Of a stretch of DNA of 64,000 nt, positions 18,365 to 27,393 are shown one piece after another (positions within the stretch are counted from its first letter, which is position 1; every line of letters starts with the position of its first letter). The notes below the pieces were generated by a model, which worked only from the letters and a program-made list of their open reading frames with translations, did no database searches and was not told the origin of the DNA. This stretch comes from JANELJ01 sp024511395 (lineage in GTDB: Bacteria; Pseudomonadota; Gammaproteobacteria; GRL18). The translations under genes were made by a program, and so were the position numbers. The stretch lies in contig OY820613.1 of the NCBI GenBank assembly GCA_963681975.1, positions 3,410,001 to 3,474,000 of the forward strand, written 5' to 3'.

Positions 18365-19792
18365 TCATGCCACTTTATTTAAAGGCTGAATTTTTTCAGT
18401 TAAATTCCATGGCATGAATTGCTCTAATGCTTCCTCATCATAATGCCTGCCAAGCTTGGGCAGTTCAGTCAGTATGTACGTCAAAAAAGCGAAGGTTTCC
18501 AGATTATTGGCTTTCGCTGTTTGCACCAGAGAATATAAAATGGCACTGGCATCAGCACCCCTTGGGTTTTGATTCATCACCCAGTTTTTTCGGCCGATCA
18601 CAAAAGGTTTGATCCGCTGCTCTGCAGTATTATTATCAATCTGTAAATTGCCATCCTCAAGATAGATGGTCAGATAGTTCCATTGATTGATCACATAACG
18701 GATCGCCACACCCAGCTTGCTGTCTTTGGTTGTTTTAGAGACTTTATCATCACACCACTGTTTAAAGTCATCCAGTAAGGGTTTGCTTTTTTCCTGACGA
18801 ATAAGATAGCGTTGTTCAGCATTGAGGTATTTTATTTGTTTTTCAATTGCATACAACTTAGCTATTTTGCTGATAGCCATCTGTACCATGCCCGGCTTTT
18901 TCTGTTTGTCTTTGGGCAATGCTTTTAAGGCATCGTGGAATTTACGCCGGACATGCGCCATGCATCCCAGCAAGATAACATCACTGTCGTCACCGTCAAA
19001 GATATGATAACCAGGGAAACTATCTGTTTGCAGATAGCCCGGGAATCCCGTTAAAAATGCTTTAGCATGCTGACCAGCACAGGTGGGCTGATACTCATAC
19101 AAAACAACGGGGTACTCGGGGGCATAGTCCCCACTTTGATAAAGCCACATATAAGACTTCGAGGTGTTCTCACGGCCATCATTGATCACCCGCAAAGTAG
19201 TTTCATCTGCCTGGATAATTTTCTGTATAATGAGGTAGTACAGGAGTCGATTATAGAAAGGCTTAAGCAATTCAGCTGATTTGAGCACCCAGTTGGACAT
19301 GCTGGCTCTGGAAATATCAATCTTATAGCGGTTGAATATTGCTTCCTGTCGATAGAGTGGCAAACTATCCAGAAACCTGGAAACAATGATATAGACCAGT
19401 AAACTGGGTGAGGCAATACTTCCGGGAATGGGTTGTGCGGGTTTGGCCGCTATCTTAATACCTTCTTCACAAGCACGACACGCGTATTTTACCTGAACAT
19501 GTTCAACCACATAAACCTGAGCCGGAATGATTTCCAGTTGCTCTGACTCGGATAATTTATGACGAATCACTTTACGAGGCAAGTCTTTTGGTAAAGGCTT
19601 ACGACCGGGCTTTTTACGCTCATAAGTGATGGTTTCACGGGCTTCTGGCTCAGCTTCGTCTGCCAGCGTTTCAGCCTCATTAAAGAAGTCAGGATGAGGC
19701 TCTTTTTCACTGGAAGATCCAAACTGTTTGTGTTGTAACAGGCGAAACTGCTCTTCATTCCAGCTCACTTTTGACTGGAGTTCAAGCACCAT
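18365..19792 (-). CDS. tnpC: IS66 transposase TnpC
   Basis: The main DDE transposase of IS66 copy 1, 475 residues from the first ATG. Coding-like sequence continues about 20 codons upstream without an ATG, so the N-terminus may be longer. Features in order: an N-terminal helix with LLQHKQFGSSSEK (TnpC leucine-rich region), a zinc-finger-like YACRACEEG near residue 92, catalytic Asp in IQADETTLRV near residue 192, second Asp in LQTDSFPGYH, and Glu in NNTAEQRIKPFVIGRKNW near residue 392. The frame is intact, but the element's tnpA is broken, so independent movement is doubtful. Confidence 0.92.
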   Translation of the reverse strand: MVLELQSKVSWNEEQFRLLQHKQFGSSSEKEPHPDFFNEAETLADEAEPEARETITYERKKPGRKPLPKDLPRKVIRHKLSESEQLEIIPAQVYVVEHVQVKYACRACEEGIKIAAKPAQPIPGSIASPSLLVYIIVSRFLDSLPLYRQEAIFNRYKIDISRASMSNWVLKSAELLKPFYNRLLYYLIIQKIIQADETTLRVINDGRENTSKSYMWLYQSGDYAPEYPVVLYEYQPTCAGQHAKAFLTGFPGYLQTDSFPGYHIFDGDDSDVILLGCMAHVRRKFHDALKALPKDKQKKPGMVQMAISKIAKLYAIEKQIKYLNAEQRYLIRQEKSKPLLDDFKQWCDDKVSKTTKDSKLGVAIRYVINQWNYLTIYLEDGNLQIDNNTAEQRIKPFVIGRKNWVMNQNPRGADASAILYSLVQTAKANNLETFAFLTYILTELPKLGRHYDEEALEQFMPWNLTEKIQPLNKVA

Positions 19793-19915
19793 ATTCTGCA
19801 GTGCGGGGGTGTCTTCTGGTAGTATTTTATCGCTTGAACTCCAGTCTTTATTATACTAAAAAACAGCATTAAATTCTTGGTTTTATTCTATTTTATTCAA
19901 GCATTTAATGCTGTT

Positions 19916-20272
19916 TCAGTTGTTTTTCAGACCATGAATTTCAGGATGGGCATGGCACTGTGTATAGGATAAACCATCCAGTAACCATTGTAATTCTCGC
20001 AGGGTTAATGAGAGTGTTTGTGGGTCTTTTTCACTCGGCCACTGAAACTTGCCTTTTTCCAGGGTGTGGTTGTAAAGCCAGAAACCATTACGTCCCCAAT
20101 AGAGAATTTTGAGCTTATCCCTTTGGCGGTTACAAAAAACAAAAACACTGCCATCAAAGGGAGCATGCTCCAATTGTTCTGAAACAAGCAGTGATAATCC
20201 CGGCGTGGCTTTTCTCATATCGGTGACACCAGAAACCAGATACACCTGATTGACAGGGATACCATTTATCAT
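19916..20272 (-). CDS. tnpB: IS66 accessory protein TnpB
   Basis: A 118-residue protein of the IS66 Orf2 (TnpB) family, needed with TnpA and TnpC for IS66 transposition. It shows the family pattern VYLVSGVTDMRKATPGLSLL near the N-terminus and FVFCNRQRDKLKILYWGRNG in the middle. Its ATG overlaps the TGA of the broken tnpA as ATGA, the usual IS66 translational coupling. Confidence 0.92.
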   Translation of the reverse strand: MINGIPVNQVYLVSGVTDMRKATPGLSLLVSEQLEHAPFDGSVFVFCNRQRDKLKILYWGRNGFWLYNHTLEKGKFQWPSEKDPQTLSLTLRELQWLLDGLSYTQCHAHPEIHGLKNN

Positions 20273-20315
20273 GAAACAGTCCTGAGTAATTCCAGGACAG
20301 GCTTTATCTGATTTA

Positions 20316-21334
20316 ACCTGAATTCTGGATAAGAACTAAAAAATATTGAACTAAATGCCTGTTTCTCGATCAGATCATTTAATGATCAAATCAAATGAAT
20401 TTGAACAAGGAACAGGCAAGTGACTACTATAGATGAATTGTATTGTAATATTGATGATTTCAACCAGTTCTTTTATCCTGAATGGGGAAAAACACTGCTG
20501 GAATCCGGTGATAAAAAGAGAAGACGACAAGGTGTAATGAGCCCCGGTGAACTGATGACTATCCTGATTAACTTTCATCAGTCACATTACAAAGATTTTA
20601 AGAGTTATTATTTATGCCATGTGCATCAACATCTTAGGAAAGAGTTTCCAGATTTATTGAGCTATAGCCGTTTCCTGTGAGTGATGTCATCGGTACTGGT
20701 GCCATTATGCGCTTACTTTACTCATTGCAAAGGAAAGCCCACCGGAATTGCCTTTGTTGATGCGAGCAGCATTAAAGTATGCCACAACATTCGCATACCC
20801 AGGCATAAAGTCTTTGATGGTGTTGCTCAGCGAGGCAAATCGACCATGGGGTGGTTCTATGGGTTTAAAGTTCACCTGATCATTAATCATAAAGGTGAAA
20901 TACTGGCCACTAAATTGACGGCCGGTAATGTAGATGACAGAAAACCGGTTCCTGAAATGGCCAAAGACTTATATGGAAAGCTTTATGGCGACAAAGGCTA
21001 TGTCTCCAGTCTTTTAAGTGATGAACTGTTTGAACAGGATGTCGGGCTTATTACCAATGTCAGACGAAACATGAAAACACGTGCCATTGCATTGTGGGAT
21101 AAGATTATGCTGAAAAAACGTTTTATAATTGAAACGGTTAATGATCAGCTAAAAAATATTACACAGATTGAACATTCACGTCATAGAAGCGTAAGTGGTT
21201 TTATGTTGAACCTTATTGGTTCTCTGATGGCCTATTGTCATAAAAAAGACAAGCCGACAATCAGAATAGATGAGAGTGATATGAAAACTCTCTGTATTTA
21301 GGTAAATGACTGGGTTCTTATCCAGATCTCAGGT
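20316..21334 (+). mobile_element. IS982-family insertion sequence, copy 1
   Basis: A 1019-bp element with 21-bp inverted repeats: acctgaattctggataagaac at 20316-20336 and its near complement at 21314-21334. A perfect 7-bp duplication tgattta flanks it (20309-20315, 21335-21341). It is inserted in tnpA of IS66 copy 1. Its transposase is split by an in-frame TGA that copy 2 shares. Confidence 0.95.
20420..21301 (+). pseudogene. IS982-family transposase with in-frame TGA (copy 1)
   Basis: GTG-initiated first part of 86 codons (MTTIDELYCNIDDFNQFF, GELMTILINFHQSHYKDFK), then TGA at 20678-20680. The same frame continues at once with GTG ATG and 206 more codons. The second part holds the DDE core: Asp in AFVDASSIKVCHN, Asp in YGDKGYVSS, Glu in IETVNDQLKNI. 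In the family the sequence across the stop is continuous. It may be dead, may be read through at TGA, or may work as two polypeptides. I call it a pseudogene with reservation because the same TGA occurs in copy 2. Confidence 0.82.
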
Positions 21335-21702
21335 TGATTTAGATCCGTATCAGAATTAATTTCCAGACTAAAACCATTAGTGTGGCTTATTTTGACGGTA
21401 CCAGCATTGATGGACTTAGCCAGCAGGTTATGGAATAAACTGATTTTTGCCACTGTCTGTTTTAGATGGCGTAACATACCCCAGTTTCTTACGATAATAG
21501 CTAAAAATATGAGTGGGGATATTATGTTGTTGACAATAGGTTGCCTGACTTAATTTACTGGCCTGGCTCGCCTGGATGTGAAGCTTCATCAAAACATCTT
21601 TTGAATTGGCTGGGGTCATTTATCTCTCCTGATTGTGAATTGAAGATCATAGTCTGACCGGTTTGAGATAATTTTTGAAGGTGGGTTTTATTTGACGGTT
21701 AC

Positions 21703-21997
21703 TTATGATCTGTATCGCTCAGAAGCCATTACCTATGAAAATGCCCTGCATCATGCCGATTCACTCAATGATCTGCGTCTAATGATTAAACTGGGGGATG
21801 AGGAAGCTTCTGAATCCATGGGCTCCTCTCTGGAGGGTGCAGTTTTACTGATACCCGGGAAGATCGGGGAAGCGGTGGTTTTTCACTGTAGTTTTCAGTG
21901 TCTGTATCTCTGGGTAGTGCGGGCATCTCTGTCCACACTACTTTCTGGAGAAAACAATCTCTCCGGTTTTTATAGTGTATTCAACCTGCCCCTTTAG
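21703..21997 (+). pseudogene. pilU: PilU C-terminal remnant cut by IS66
   Basis: Immediately next to the IS66 end the frame reads YDLYRSEAITYENALHHADS then LNDLRLMIKLGDEE, the characteristic C-terminus of PilT/PilU twitching ATPases (LY..G.I.YE.AL..ADS.N.LRL.IKL). It is not pilT, whose complete gene is at 35729-36733. No N-terminal part of pilU is present in the window. The reading frame runs 60 bases into the 3' end of the convergent pyrC' gene, so a frameshift after the conserved part (about 21830) is likely. The location beside pyrC' matches the ancestral order pilT-pilU-...-pyrC' in Pseudomonas. Confidence 0.8.
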
Positions 21998-23257
21998 CTC
22001 CCAGCCATGAAACGGGGTGTTTTTACCCTTGCTTAAAAACTTTTCTTTTTCAACCCGCCAGTAAGCTTCAGGATCAAAAATACAGATATCGGCATCCTGG
22101 CCGGTGCTGAGTGTCCCTTCTGCAATATTAAGAATTCTGGCCGGCTGAATGGTCAGCCGGGAGATGACTTCCATTAAGGACATATTCTGGCTGTCCACTA
22201 ACTTTAGTGCCAGAGGCAATAATGTTTCAATCCCGCTGATCCCCGGTTCGGTTTCAGCAAAAGGGGCCAGCTTCGCATCACTGTCATGAGGCTGGTGGTC
22301 TGAGACAATGCAGCTTAATATATCAGACTGCACGCCATGACGCAGCGCTTCCATATCACGCTGGGTTCTCAGCGGCGGCAGTACATGGCAGTTGCTGTCA
22401 AAAAAGCCGATATCCATTTCGGTCAGATGCAGGTGATGGGAGGTTACATCGGCCGTTACCGGCAGGCCGGCTTTCTGGGCCTGACGAATCAGCTGGATAG
22501 AACCGGCACTGGATAGCTGGCAGAAATGGGTTCGACTGCCAATCAGTTCAATCAACTGTAAATCCCGGGCAATGGCAATGGTTTCAGCACTCTCTGGAAT
22601 ACCGGCCAGCCCCAGGCGGGTACTGACCACGCCTTCATGAGCACAGCCGTCACTGAGCCAGGGCTCAAAGGGCTGGATAAATACGGTAATATTATGGCTG
22701 GCCGCGTATTCCAGTGCCCTGCGCATAATCAGAGTGCTTTTAACCGGGTTTAGTGCATTGGTGGTGCCCACACAACCGGCATCTTTCAATTCCCGCATTT
22801 CACTGAGTTTTTCGCCTTTAAGCTGCTGGGTCAGGGCGCTGAGGGTATAGACCTTGGCTACACCTTCAGTGGCTGCTTTAAGACGGATCAGCTTGACCAT
22901 GGCGGCATTGTCGATAATGGGGTTGGTATCCGGCGGGCAGCACAGTGAGGTAACACCGCCGGCAGCTGCGGCCCGGGTTTCTGAAGCGATAGTACCCTTG
23001 GTTTCAAAACCGGGTTCACGCAGTCGTACCCGCATATCCACTAGGCCGGGGCAGACCACTCTGTCAGTGACATCAATAACTTTCTGGGCTTTAAATCCAT
23101 CCGGTGCCTGACCTAGGGCCAGGATTTTACCGTTTTGAATATGGATATCAGTATGGCTATCAATCTGGTTGGCCGGATCAATAATCCGGCCGTTAATAAT
23201 ACTAATATCCAGTTGTTCACTCTGGCGTGCCAGACGGAGTAAATGGCTGTCAGGCAT
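21938..23257 (-). CDS. pyrC: Dihydroorotase-like protein PyrC' (probably non-catalytic)
   Basis: A 439-residue homologue of type I dihydroorotase. The metal-binding HxH of active enzymes is replaced: GLVDMRVRLREPG has Arg76 and Arg78 where DxHxHxRxPG is expected. This loss is typical of PyrC' subunits that pair with PyrB in Pseudomonas-type complexes, stabilising aspartate transcarbamoylase without catalysis. Other parts of the amidohydrolase fold remain (SHHLHLTEMD, VSDHQPHDSD, PGISGIETLLPLALK). Its ATG overlaps the pyrB stop by one base (TGATG). A separate active dihydroorotase would be needed elsewhere. Confidence 0.9.
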   Translation of the reverse strand: MPDSHLLRLARQSEQLDISIINGRIIDPANQIDSHTDIHIQNGKILALGQAPDGFKAQKVIDVTDRVVCPGLVDMRVRLREPGFETKGTIASETRAAAAGGVTSLCCPPDTNPIIDNAAMVKLIRLKAATEGVAKVYTLSALTQQLKGEKLSEMRELKDAGCVGTTNALNPVKSTLIMRRALEYAASHNITVFIQPFEPWLSDGCAHEGVVSTRLGLAGIPESAETIAIARDLQLIELIGSRTHFCQLSSAGSIQLIRQAQKAGLPVTADVTSHHLHLTEMDIGFFDSNCHVLPPLRTQRDMEALRHGVQSDILSCIVSDHQPHDSDAKLAPFAETEPGISGIETLLPLALKLVDSQNMSLMEVISRLTIQPARILNIAEGTLSTGQDADICIFDPEAYWRVEKEKFLSKGKNTPFHGWELKGQVEYTIKTGEIVFSRK

Positions 23258-24246
23258 CAGGCATTCCCTCCTATTCGGCTGCTGTCACTGCCTCTTGGTC
23301 CCAGAGCCTGCGACATGACAGCCATGCGTATGGCGATACCATTGGTGACCTGTTCCAGAATCACAGATTGCGGCCCGTCAGCGATACTGGAAGCAATTTC
23401 AACGCCGCGGTTAATCGGCCCGGGGTGCATCACTATGGCATCGGGTTTGGCATAAGCCAGTTTTTTTTCAGTCAGACCGTAGTGCTGATAATATTCGCCT
23501 TCACTGGGCAATAAGGCACCCTGCATGCGTTCTTTCTGCAGGCGCAGCATAATGACCACATCGGCATCCACCAATGCTTCCTGCAGATTGTGATAAACAT
23601 GCACCCCAAAAGTGTCGATACCGGTGGGGATCAGGGTTTTTGGCCCCACTACCCGGATTTCACTGACTCCCAGGGTGGTGAGCGCATGCATCTCTGAACG
23701 GGCCACGCGGGAATGCAGAATATCGCCGACAATAACAACTTTTAAATTGGCAAACTCTTTTTTGTGCCGGCGAATGGTAAACATGTCCAGCATGGCCTGG
23801 GAAGGATGAGAATGACAGCCGTCTCCGGCATTAATAACACTGATGTGCGGTGACACATGCTGAGCAATAAAATGTGCCGCCCCGCTCTGGTTATGGCGTA
23901 CCACAAACATGTCGCAATGCATGGACTCCAGGTTATGCAGCATATCCAGCAGACTTTCGCCCTTTTTGGTGGCGGAGGTATTAATATTAATATTCAGAAC
24001 ATCGGCAGACAGACGTTTGGCGGCTAACTCAAAGGTGGTTCGGGTACGGGTGCTGGCTTCAAAAAACAGGTTGACGATGGTTTTGCCCCGCAGCAGCGGT
24101 ACTTTTTTAACGGCCTGTTCCTGAACATTGGCAAAAGGTTCAGCAGCATCGAGAATACTGATCAGGTGCTGACGCTTAAAGCCTTCTATGGAAAGAAAAT
24201 GCTTGAGTCGTCCCTGTTCATCAAGCTGTATATTTTTGGTGATCAT
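23257..24246 (-). CDS. pyrB: Aspartate carbamoyltransferase catalytic subunit
   Basis: Condenses carbamoyl phosphate with aspartate, the committed step of pyrimidine synthesis. The product is 329 residues. The carbamoyl-phosphate loop FEASTRTRTTFELA lies near residue 63, DGCHSHPSQAMLDM near residue 141, and MHPGPINRGVEI near residue 272. It overlaps pyrR by four bases (ATGA) and pyrC' by one, indicating tight co-translation. The company of a non-catalytic PyrC' predicts a dodecameric PyrB-PyrC' complex of the Pseudomonas class. Confidence 0.95.
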   Translation of the reverse strand: MITKNIQLDEQGRLKHFLSIEGFKRQHLISILDAAEPFANVQEQAVKKVPLLRGKTIVNLFFEASTRTRTTFELAAKRLSADVLNININTSATKKGESLLDMLHNLESMHCDMFVVRHNQSGAAHFIAQHVSPHISVINAGDGCHSHPSQAMLDMFTIRRHKKEFANLKVVIVGDILHSRVARSEMHALTTLGVSEIRVVGPKTLIPTGIDTFGVHVYHNLQEALVDADVVIMLRLQKERMQGALLPSEGEYYQHYGLTEKKLAYAKPDAIVMHPGPINRGVEIASSIADGPQSVILEQVTNGIAIRMAVMSQALGPRGSDSSRIGGNA

Positions 24247-24773
24247 ATAAGGTTCTCAACAGGTTTTTCTACCAGGGTCAGCTGCAATGGCTCAGGCCCG
24301 GTCAGCTTGACTTGCTGATCAGGCTTTAGGCTGATTTTCTGACCGGTGATTTCAGCACAGATCGGAAGTTCACGTTCGCCCCGATCCAGCAGCACAGCCA
24401 GAGTCACAGAGGCCGGTCGGCCGTAGTCAAAAATTTCATTGAGTGCGGCGCGGATGGTGCGGCCGGTAAACAGGACATCGTCAATCAGGATAATGTGTTT
24501 ATCATCCAGTCCAGCGGGCAGTTGTGAGGGCTTTACATCTGGATGCAGGCCGATCTTGGTGAAGTCATCACGATAAAAGGAAATATTCAGACTGCCCAGC
24601 GGAGTGGGCAGGTTGAGGCACTGATAAATTTTTTCGGCAATCCAGAAACCGCCGGTGTGGATGCCGATCATGACCACATCCTCAGGATCCAGATTTTGCA
24701 GCTTCCGGCTGATCCCGGTATATATTTGCTCCAGTAGCTGTTCCAGATTAAGGTTCATTTCGGAGTGGGCCAT
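24243..24773 (-). CDS. pyrR: PyrR bifunctional pyrimidine regulator / uracil phosphoribosyltransferase
   Basis: A 176-residue phosphoribosyltransferase-fold protein. The PRPP-binding motif ILIDDVLFTGRTIRAALNE lies near residue 95-115, and MIGIHTGGFWIAEKI near residue 37 is typical of PyrR. In Firmicutes it attenuates the pyr operon; in Pseudomonas-type gammaproteobacteria it affects pyrB expression differently. I do not see an obvious attenuator in the 100-bp gap upstream. It overlaps pyrB by ATGA. Confidence 0.92.
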   Translation of the reverse strand: MAHSEMNLNLEQLLEQIYTGISRKLQNLDPEDVVMIGIHTGGFWIAEKIYQCLNLPTPLGSLNISFYRDDFTKIGLHPDVKPSQLPAGLDDKHIILIDDVLFTGRTIRAALNEIFDYGRPASVTLAVLLDRGERELPICAEITGQKISLKPDQQVKLTGPEPLQLTLVEKPVENLI

Positions 24774-24873
24774 AAAATTATATCCAGTTATTGGTGTTTT
24801 TGTCGCTAGTCCGTATCAGGGAAGGGGTAAACAATTACTAAAAAATATAAACCTGCCTGTTGTCTGTCAGCTT

Positions 24874-25368
24874 TTAAAAACTATTCAGCCAGCCCTGTAA
24901 AATCAGCTGAGCGGCCACTTGGTCAATATCATATCCCTGCTGCTGATGTTTTTTTACTTTTTTCCCCGGTCTGCTTTTACGCCGGGGGGAAGTAATGCCA
25001 TTATAGCCCAGCATTTCGCTGGCTTCCCGTGAGGTCAGGCGTTCATCCATATAGTGTACGTGAAGATTGTACCGCTCATTGAGCTGATTGCCAAAAATTT
25101 TTACTGCCTCGGTGGTTTCCTGTTCTTCGCCGTCCATGGTCAGGGGCAGACCAATCACCAGGGCTGCCGGATGCCACTGCTTGATAAGCTGTTCAATACC
25201 GGGCCAGTCAATGCGTTTCTGGTGTGAGATCAGAGTGGTCAGGGGGGTCGCAGTATTGGTCAGGCGCTGGCCGACAGCTATGCCTATTTTATTGCTGCTG
25301 TAGTCAAAACCCAGAAAGGTGCTATGAGACGGATAATCAGTACTCTGATCAGGCATGAGCAATGTCAC
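24874..25368 (-). CDS. ruvX: RuvX/YqgF family: 16S rRNA processing nuclease, Holliday-junction resolvase fold
   Basis: RNase H-like nuclease implicated in 5' maturation of 16S rRNA. The product is 164 residues from 25368, or 160 from an internal ATG (25356, MPDQSTDYPSH); either start overlaps yqgE. The first acidic site is in FLGFDYSSNKIGIAVG, the middle part has VIGLPLTMDGEEQETTEAV, then MDERLTSREA, and the C-terminal YDIDQVAAQLILQGWL supplies the last acidic residue. Next to yqgE and the pyr genes, the usual gammaproteobacterial arrangement. Confidence 0.93.
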   Translation of the reverse strand: MTLLMPDQSTDYPSHSTFLGFDYSSNKIGIAVGQRLTNTATPLTTLISHQKRIDWPGIEQLIKQWHPAALVIGLPLTMDGEEQETTEAVKIFGNQLNERYNLHVHYMDERLTSREASEMLGYNGITSPRRKSRPGKKVKKHQQQGYDIDQVAAQLILQGWLNSF

Positions 25369-25921
25369 CCGAGATTAGATGAATATCAATACCCAGTTTT
25401 TCAGCGGCCCTTTCCCAGCGCTGTTCAGACGGGGTATTAAACAGGATATCATTGTCCGCAGGGACATTAAGCCAGGAGTTTTCCTGCATTTCCCGTTCAA
25501 TCTGTCCCTCGCTCCAGCCGGCATAGCCCAGGGTGACCAGAAAGTTGTCCGGGCCCTCACCATCGGCAATAGCCCGCAGGATATCTTTGGAAGAACTGAG
25601 GGACAGGGTATCATTGATTTTCAGAGACTGTCCCCAGCTGGCAGAAGATTTTTCACTGGAGTGCAGGACAAAACCATGTTCGGTATCCACCGGGCCGCCC
25701 AGATAAACAGGAACACCTGCAAAGTGTTCGGATAAAGTCTGAGTTTTTACCGGAATGTCCAGCTGTTTGAGTAATTCACCAAAGGATACTTCAATGAGTC
25801 GGTTGATGGTCAACCCCATGGTGCCTTTTTCGGTATGCTGACAGATAAAACTCACGGATTTTTCAAACATGGGATCCATCAGTCCCGGCATGGCAATAAT
25901 TAAATGATTGGTCAGGTTCAT
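25349..25921 (-). CDS. yqgE: YqgE/AlgH family protein
   Basis: A 190-residue member of the DUF179 (YqgE/AlgH) family. It begins NLTNHLIIAMPGLMDPMFEK and has GTMGLTINRL near residue 34, VYLGGPVDTEHGFVLHS near residue 71 and LVTLGYAGWSEGQIEREM near residue 128, all family hallmarks. AlgH was linked genetically to alginate regulation in Pseudomonas, but the biochemical function is unsettled. It lies between tonB and ruvX. Confidence 0.93.
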   Translation of the reverse strand: MNLTNHLIIAMPGLMDPMFEKSVSFICQHTEKGTMGLTINRLIEVSFGELLKQLDIPVKTQTLSEHFAGVPVYLGGPVDTEHGFVLHSSEKSSASWGQSLKINDTLSLSSSKDILRAIADGEGPDNFLVTLGYAGWSEGQIEREMQENSWLNVPADNDILFNTPSEQRWERAAEKLGIDIHLISGDIAHA

Positions 25922-25946
25922 TAGAGGTTAAGCTGCCCTTGCACAA

Positions 25947-26852
25947 TTATTTATAAGAAAAACAATTCCCCGACCCATGAGAAAACAGCCAGGTACGTGT
26001 AATAACCAGACGATTATTACCCTGTAAAACATCTTCGGGTACTTTGGCAAACGGGGCCGCCAGTTCAACAATACGTCGTGCAGCATCATCCAGAACCTTG
26101 TGGCCGGAGGATTTGCTGATTTTAACATTAATAATATTACCATCAGGACTCAGTGCCACCGTTAGGATCAGCTGCCCTTCCAGTTTCTGACGCCTTGCCT
26201 CATCAGGATAGTTTAGATTACCGAGACGTTCAATTTTTTTTGTCCAGGCTTTCAGATACATGGCATCCGGTGTGCGCCGGGTGGACGCAGTAATATAAGT
26301 AGCCTTGGGACGTTTGGCATACATTTTCTGCTGTTCATCCAGTTCGGCTTCCATATCCACAATTTGCTTCTGCAGATCCGCTACATAATCGGCCACTAGG
26401 TCCGGTTTATTTTTAGGTATGGGTTTCTTCTTTTTGACCAGCTTAGGTGCTTTCTTTTTGGCAGGTTTGTTAACGGATAGTATGGATTTCTTTTTTGGTT
26501 TTACAGGCTCCGGAACAGGGGCAACAGAAGGTTTATCCTTAACAAAATTACCTTCGCTGGGTGTTTTACCGGGATTTTTACTGGTTGGCCGGGTTTTGTC
26601 TTTGACATTGCCGCCGCCGATTTGATCGGCCTGAGCTAGAAAATCCGGATTTTCCGGGGCTTTTTCAGCTTTGGTTTTAACCAGAACAATATCGAGGGTC
26701 TGACTGGTACGGGGTTTGGGTGGGTCAGGCATATGGAAGCTGACACCAAAGATAATAGCCGCATGCACCAGCACAGTAATAAAAAATGTCGTAAGCAGAA
26801 TTTCATTATGCTGTATTCGGGATTGCAGATAAGGAGGTTTTATATGTGCCAT
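25947..26852 (-). CDS. tonB: TonB energy-transducing protein
   Basis: Inner-membrane protein that carries proton-motive energy to outer-membrane receptors. The product is 301 residues. After a short cytoplasmic start, one membrane segment (LLTTFFITVLVHAAIIFGV) lies near residues 19-38, followed by a long Pro/Lys-rich periplasmic linker (KPKKKSILSVNKPAKKKAPK), a possible coiled coil, and a C-terminal TonB domain with NYPDEARRQKLEGQLILTV and RIVELAAPFAKVP. ExbB/ExbD are not in the window. Confidence 0.92.
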   Translation of the reverse strand: MAHIKPPYLQSRIQHNEILLTTFFITVLVHAAIIFGVSFHMPDPPKPRTSQTLDIVLVKTKAEKAPENPDFLAQADQIGGGNVKDKTRPTSKNPGKTPSEGNFVKDKPSVAPVPEPVKPKKKSILSVNKPAKKKAPKLVKKKKPIPKNKPDLVADYVADLQKQIVDMEAELDEQQKMYAKRPKATYITASTRRTPDAMYLKAWTKKIERLGNLNYPDEARRQKLEGQLILTVALSPDGNIINVKISKSSGHKVLDDAARRIVELAAPFAKVPEDVLQGNNRLVITRTWLFSHGSGNCFSYK

Positions 26853-26865
26853 AGATTAAAACTAT

Positions 26866-27393
26866 TCAGGCCCTGGCAGTATTAGTCTTTATTAAAAACT
26901 GGGTAATTATACCGCTTAGCAAACCAAGTAGCACGGCAAAAGTTATGAAAACCGGTAATAGTTTGAATAATCCGGGATGAGGGATAAAAAAGTACCAGGC
27001 CACCAGAAGCTGGCCGCAGATATGACTGATTGAGGCAATCAGTGCATAACCGATGGCTGTGGGCTGATATTTTAAGTGTTGTCTAAAAGGCCATTGAACA
27101 ACGATAAGACTGGCCAAGCTCAGCAGAGCGCCTGACAGGCTGAGTAAAAAAGTCGGTGAGAGAAAGGAACCCAGCAGTAAACTGCTGATCAGCACCCGCA
27201 GCAGGCTGACCTGCAGGGCGGTTTGCCAGCCGTAACGGATAAAACAGAATAAGGTGATTATATTGGCCAGGCCGGGCTTGATGCCGGGCAGGGGACTGGG
27301 AAAAGCCGATTCAATAATATGGATGCTGATGGCCAGGGCAGCCAGCAGGGCAATACGGTGATCATCATGGTGGGTGGTAAAATGCAGCTGCAT
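26866..27393 (-). CDS. Gx transporter / heptaprenyl diphosphate synthase component I family membrane protein
   Basis: A 175-residue integral membrane protein with about five hydrophobic segments (for example IALLAALAISIHIIESAFP and LLPVFITFAVLLGLLSGII). The early PLPGIKPGLANIITL motif is the family signature. Such proteins are often encoded with a NusG domain II protein and ApbE, as here, and may be small-molecule (S-component-like) transporters; the substrate is unknown. It starts within the last base of the NusG_II gene and ends 13 bases before tonB. Confidence 0.85.
   Translation of the reverse strand: MQLHFTTHHDDHRIALLAALAISIHIIESAFPSPLPGIKPGLANIITLFCFIRYGWQTALQVSLLRVLISSLLLGSFLSPTFLLSLSGALLSLASLIVVQWPFRQHLKYQPTAIGYALIASISHICGQLLVAWYFFIPHPGLFKLLPVFITFAVLLGLLSGIITQFLIKTNTARA

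Larger units (their letters stand above)
20269..21619 (-). pseudogene. tnpA: IS66 TnpA, frameshifted and split by IS982 copy 1
   Basis: The N-terminal 63 codons (MTPANSKDVLMKLHIQASQA, then YCQQHNIPTHIFSYYRKKLG) are a clear helix-turn-helix TnpA start. The frame then shifts near 21430-21450, and in the next frame LLAKSINAG... TNGFSLEINSDTDLNQ continues. IS982 copy 1 interrupts the gene there. Beyond it the last codons (IKPVLELLRTVS, stop) run to the ATGA overlap with tnpB. The intact relative at 43595-43888 supports this reconstruction. Confidence 0.87.
18335..21702 (-). mobile_element. IS66-family element, copy 1, interrupted by IS982 copy 1
   Basis: Ends are gtatacgtcaaaacttccc (from 18335) and the complementary-type end tttgacggttac (to 21702), both of the IS66 GTAA-like class. 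It carries tnpC, tnpB and a broken tnpA. Unlike IS66 copy 2, its flanks (aataatac at 18327-18334, ttatgatc at 21703-21710) do not form the 8-bp duplication typical of IS66. One flank is a broken cyclic-di-GMP gene and the other the tail of pilU. This suggests recombination through the element after insertion. Confidence 0.88.
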
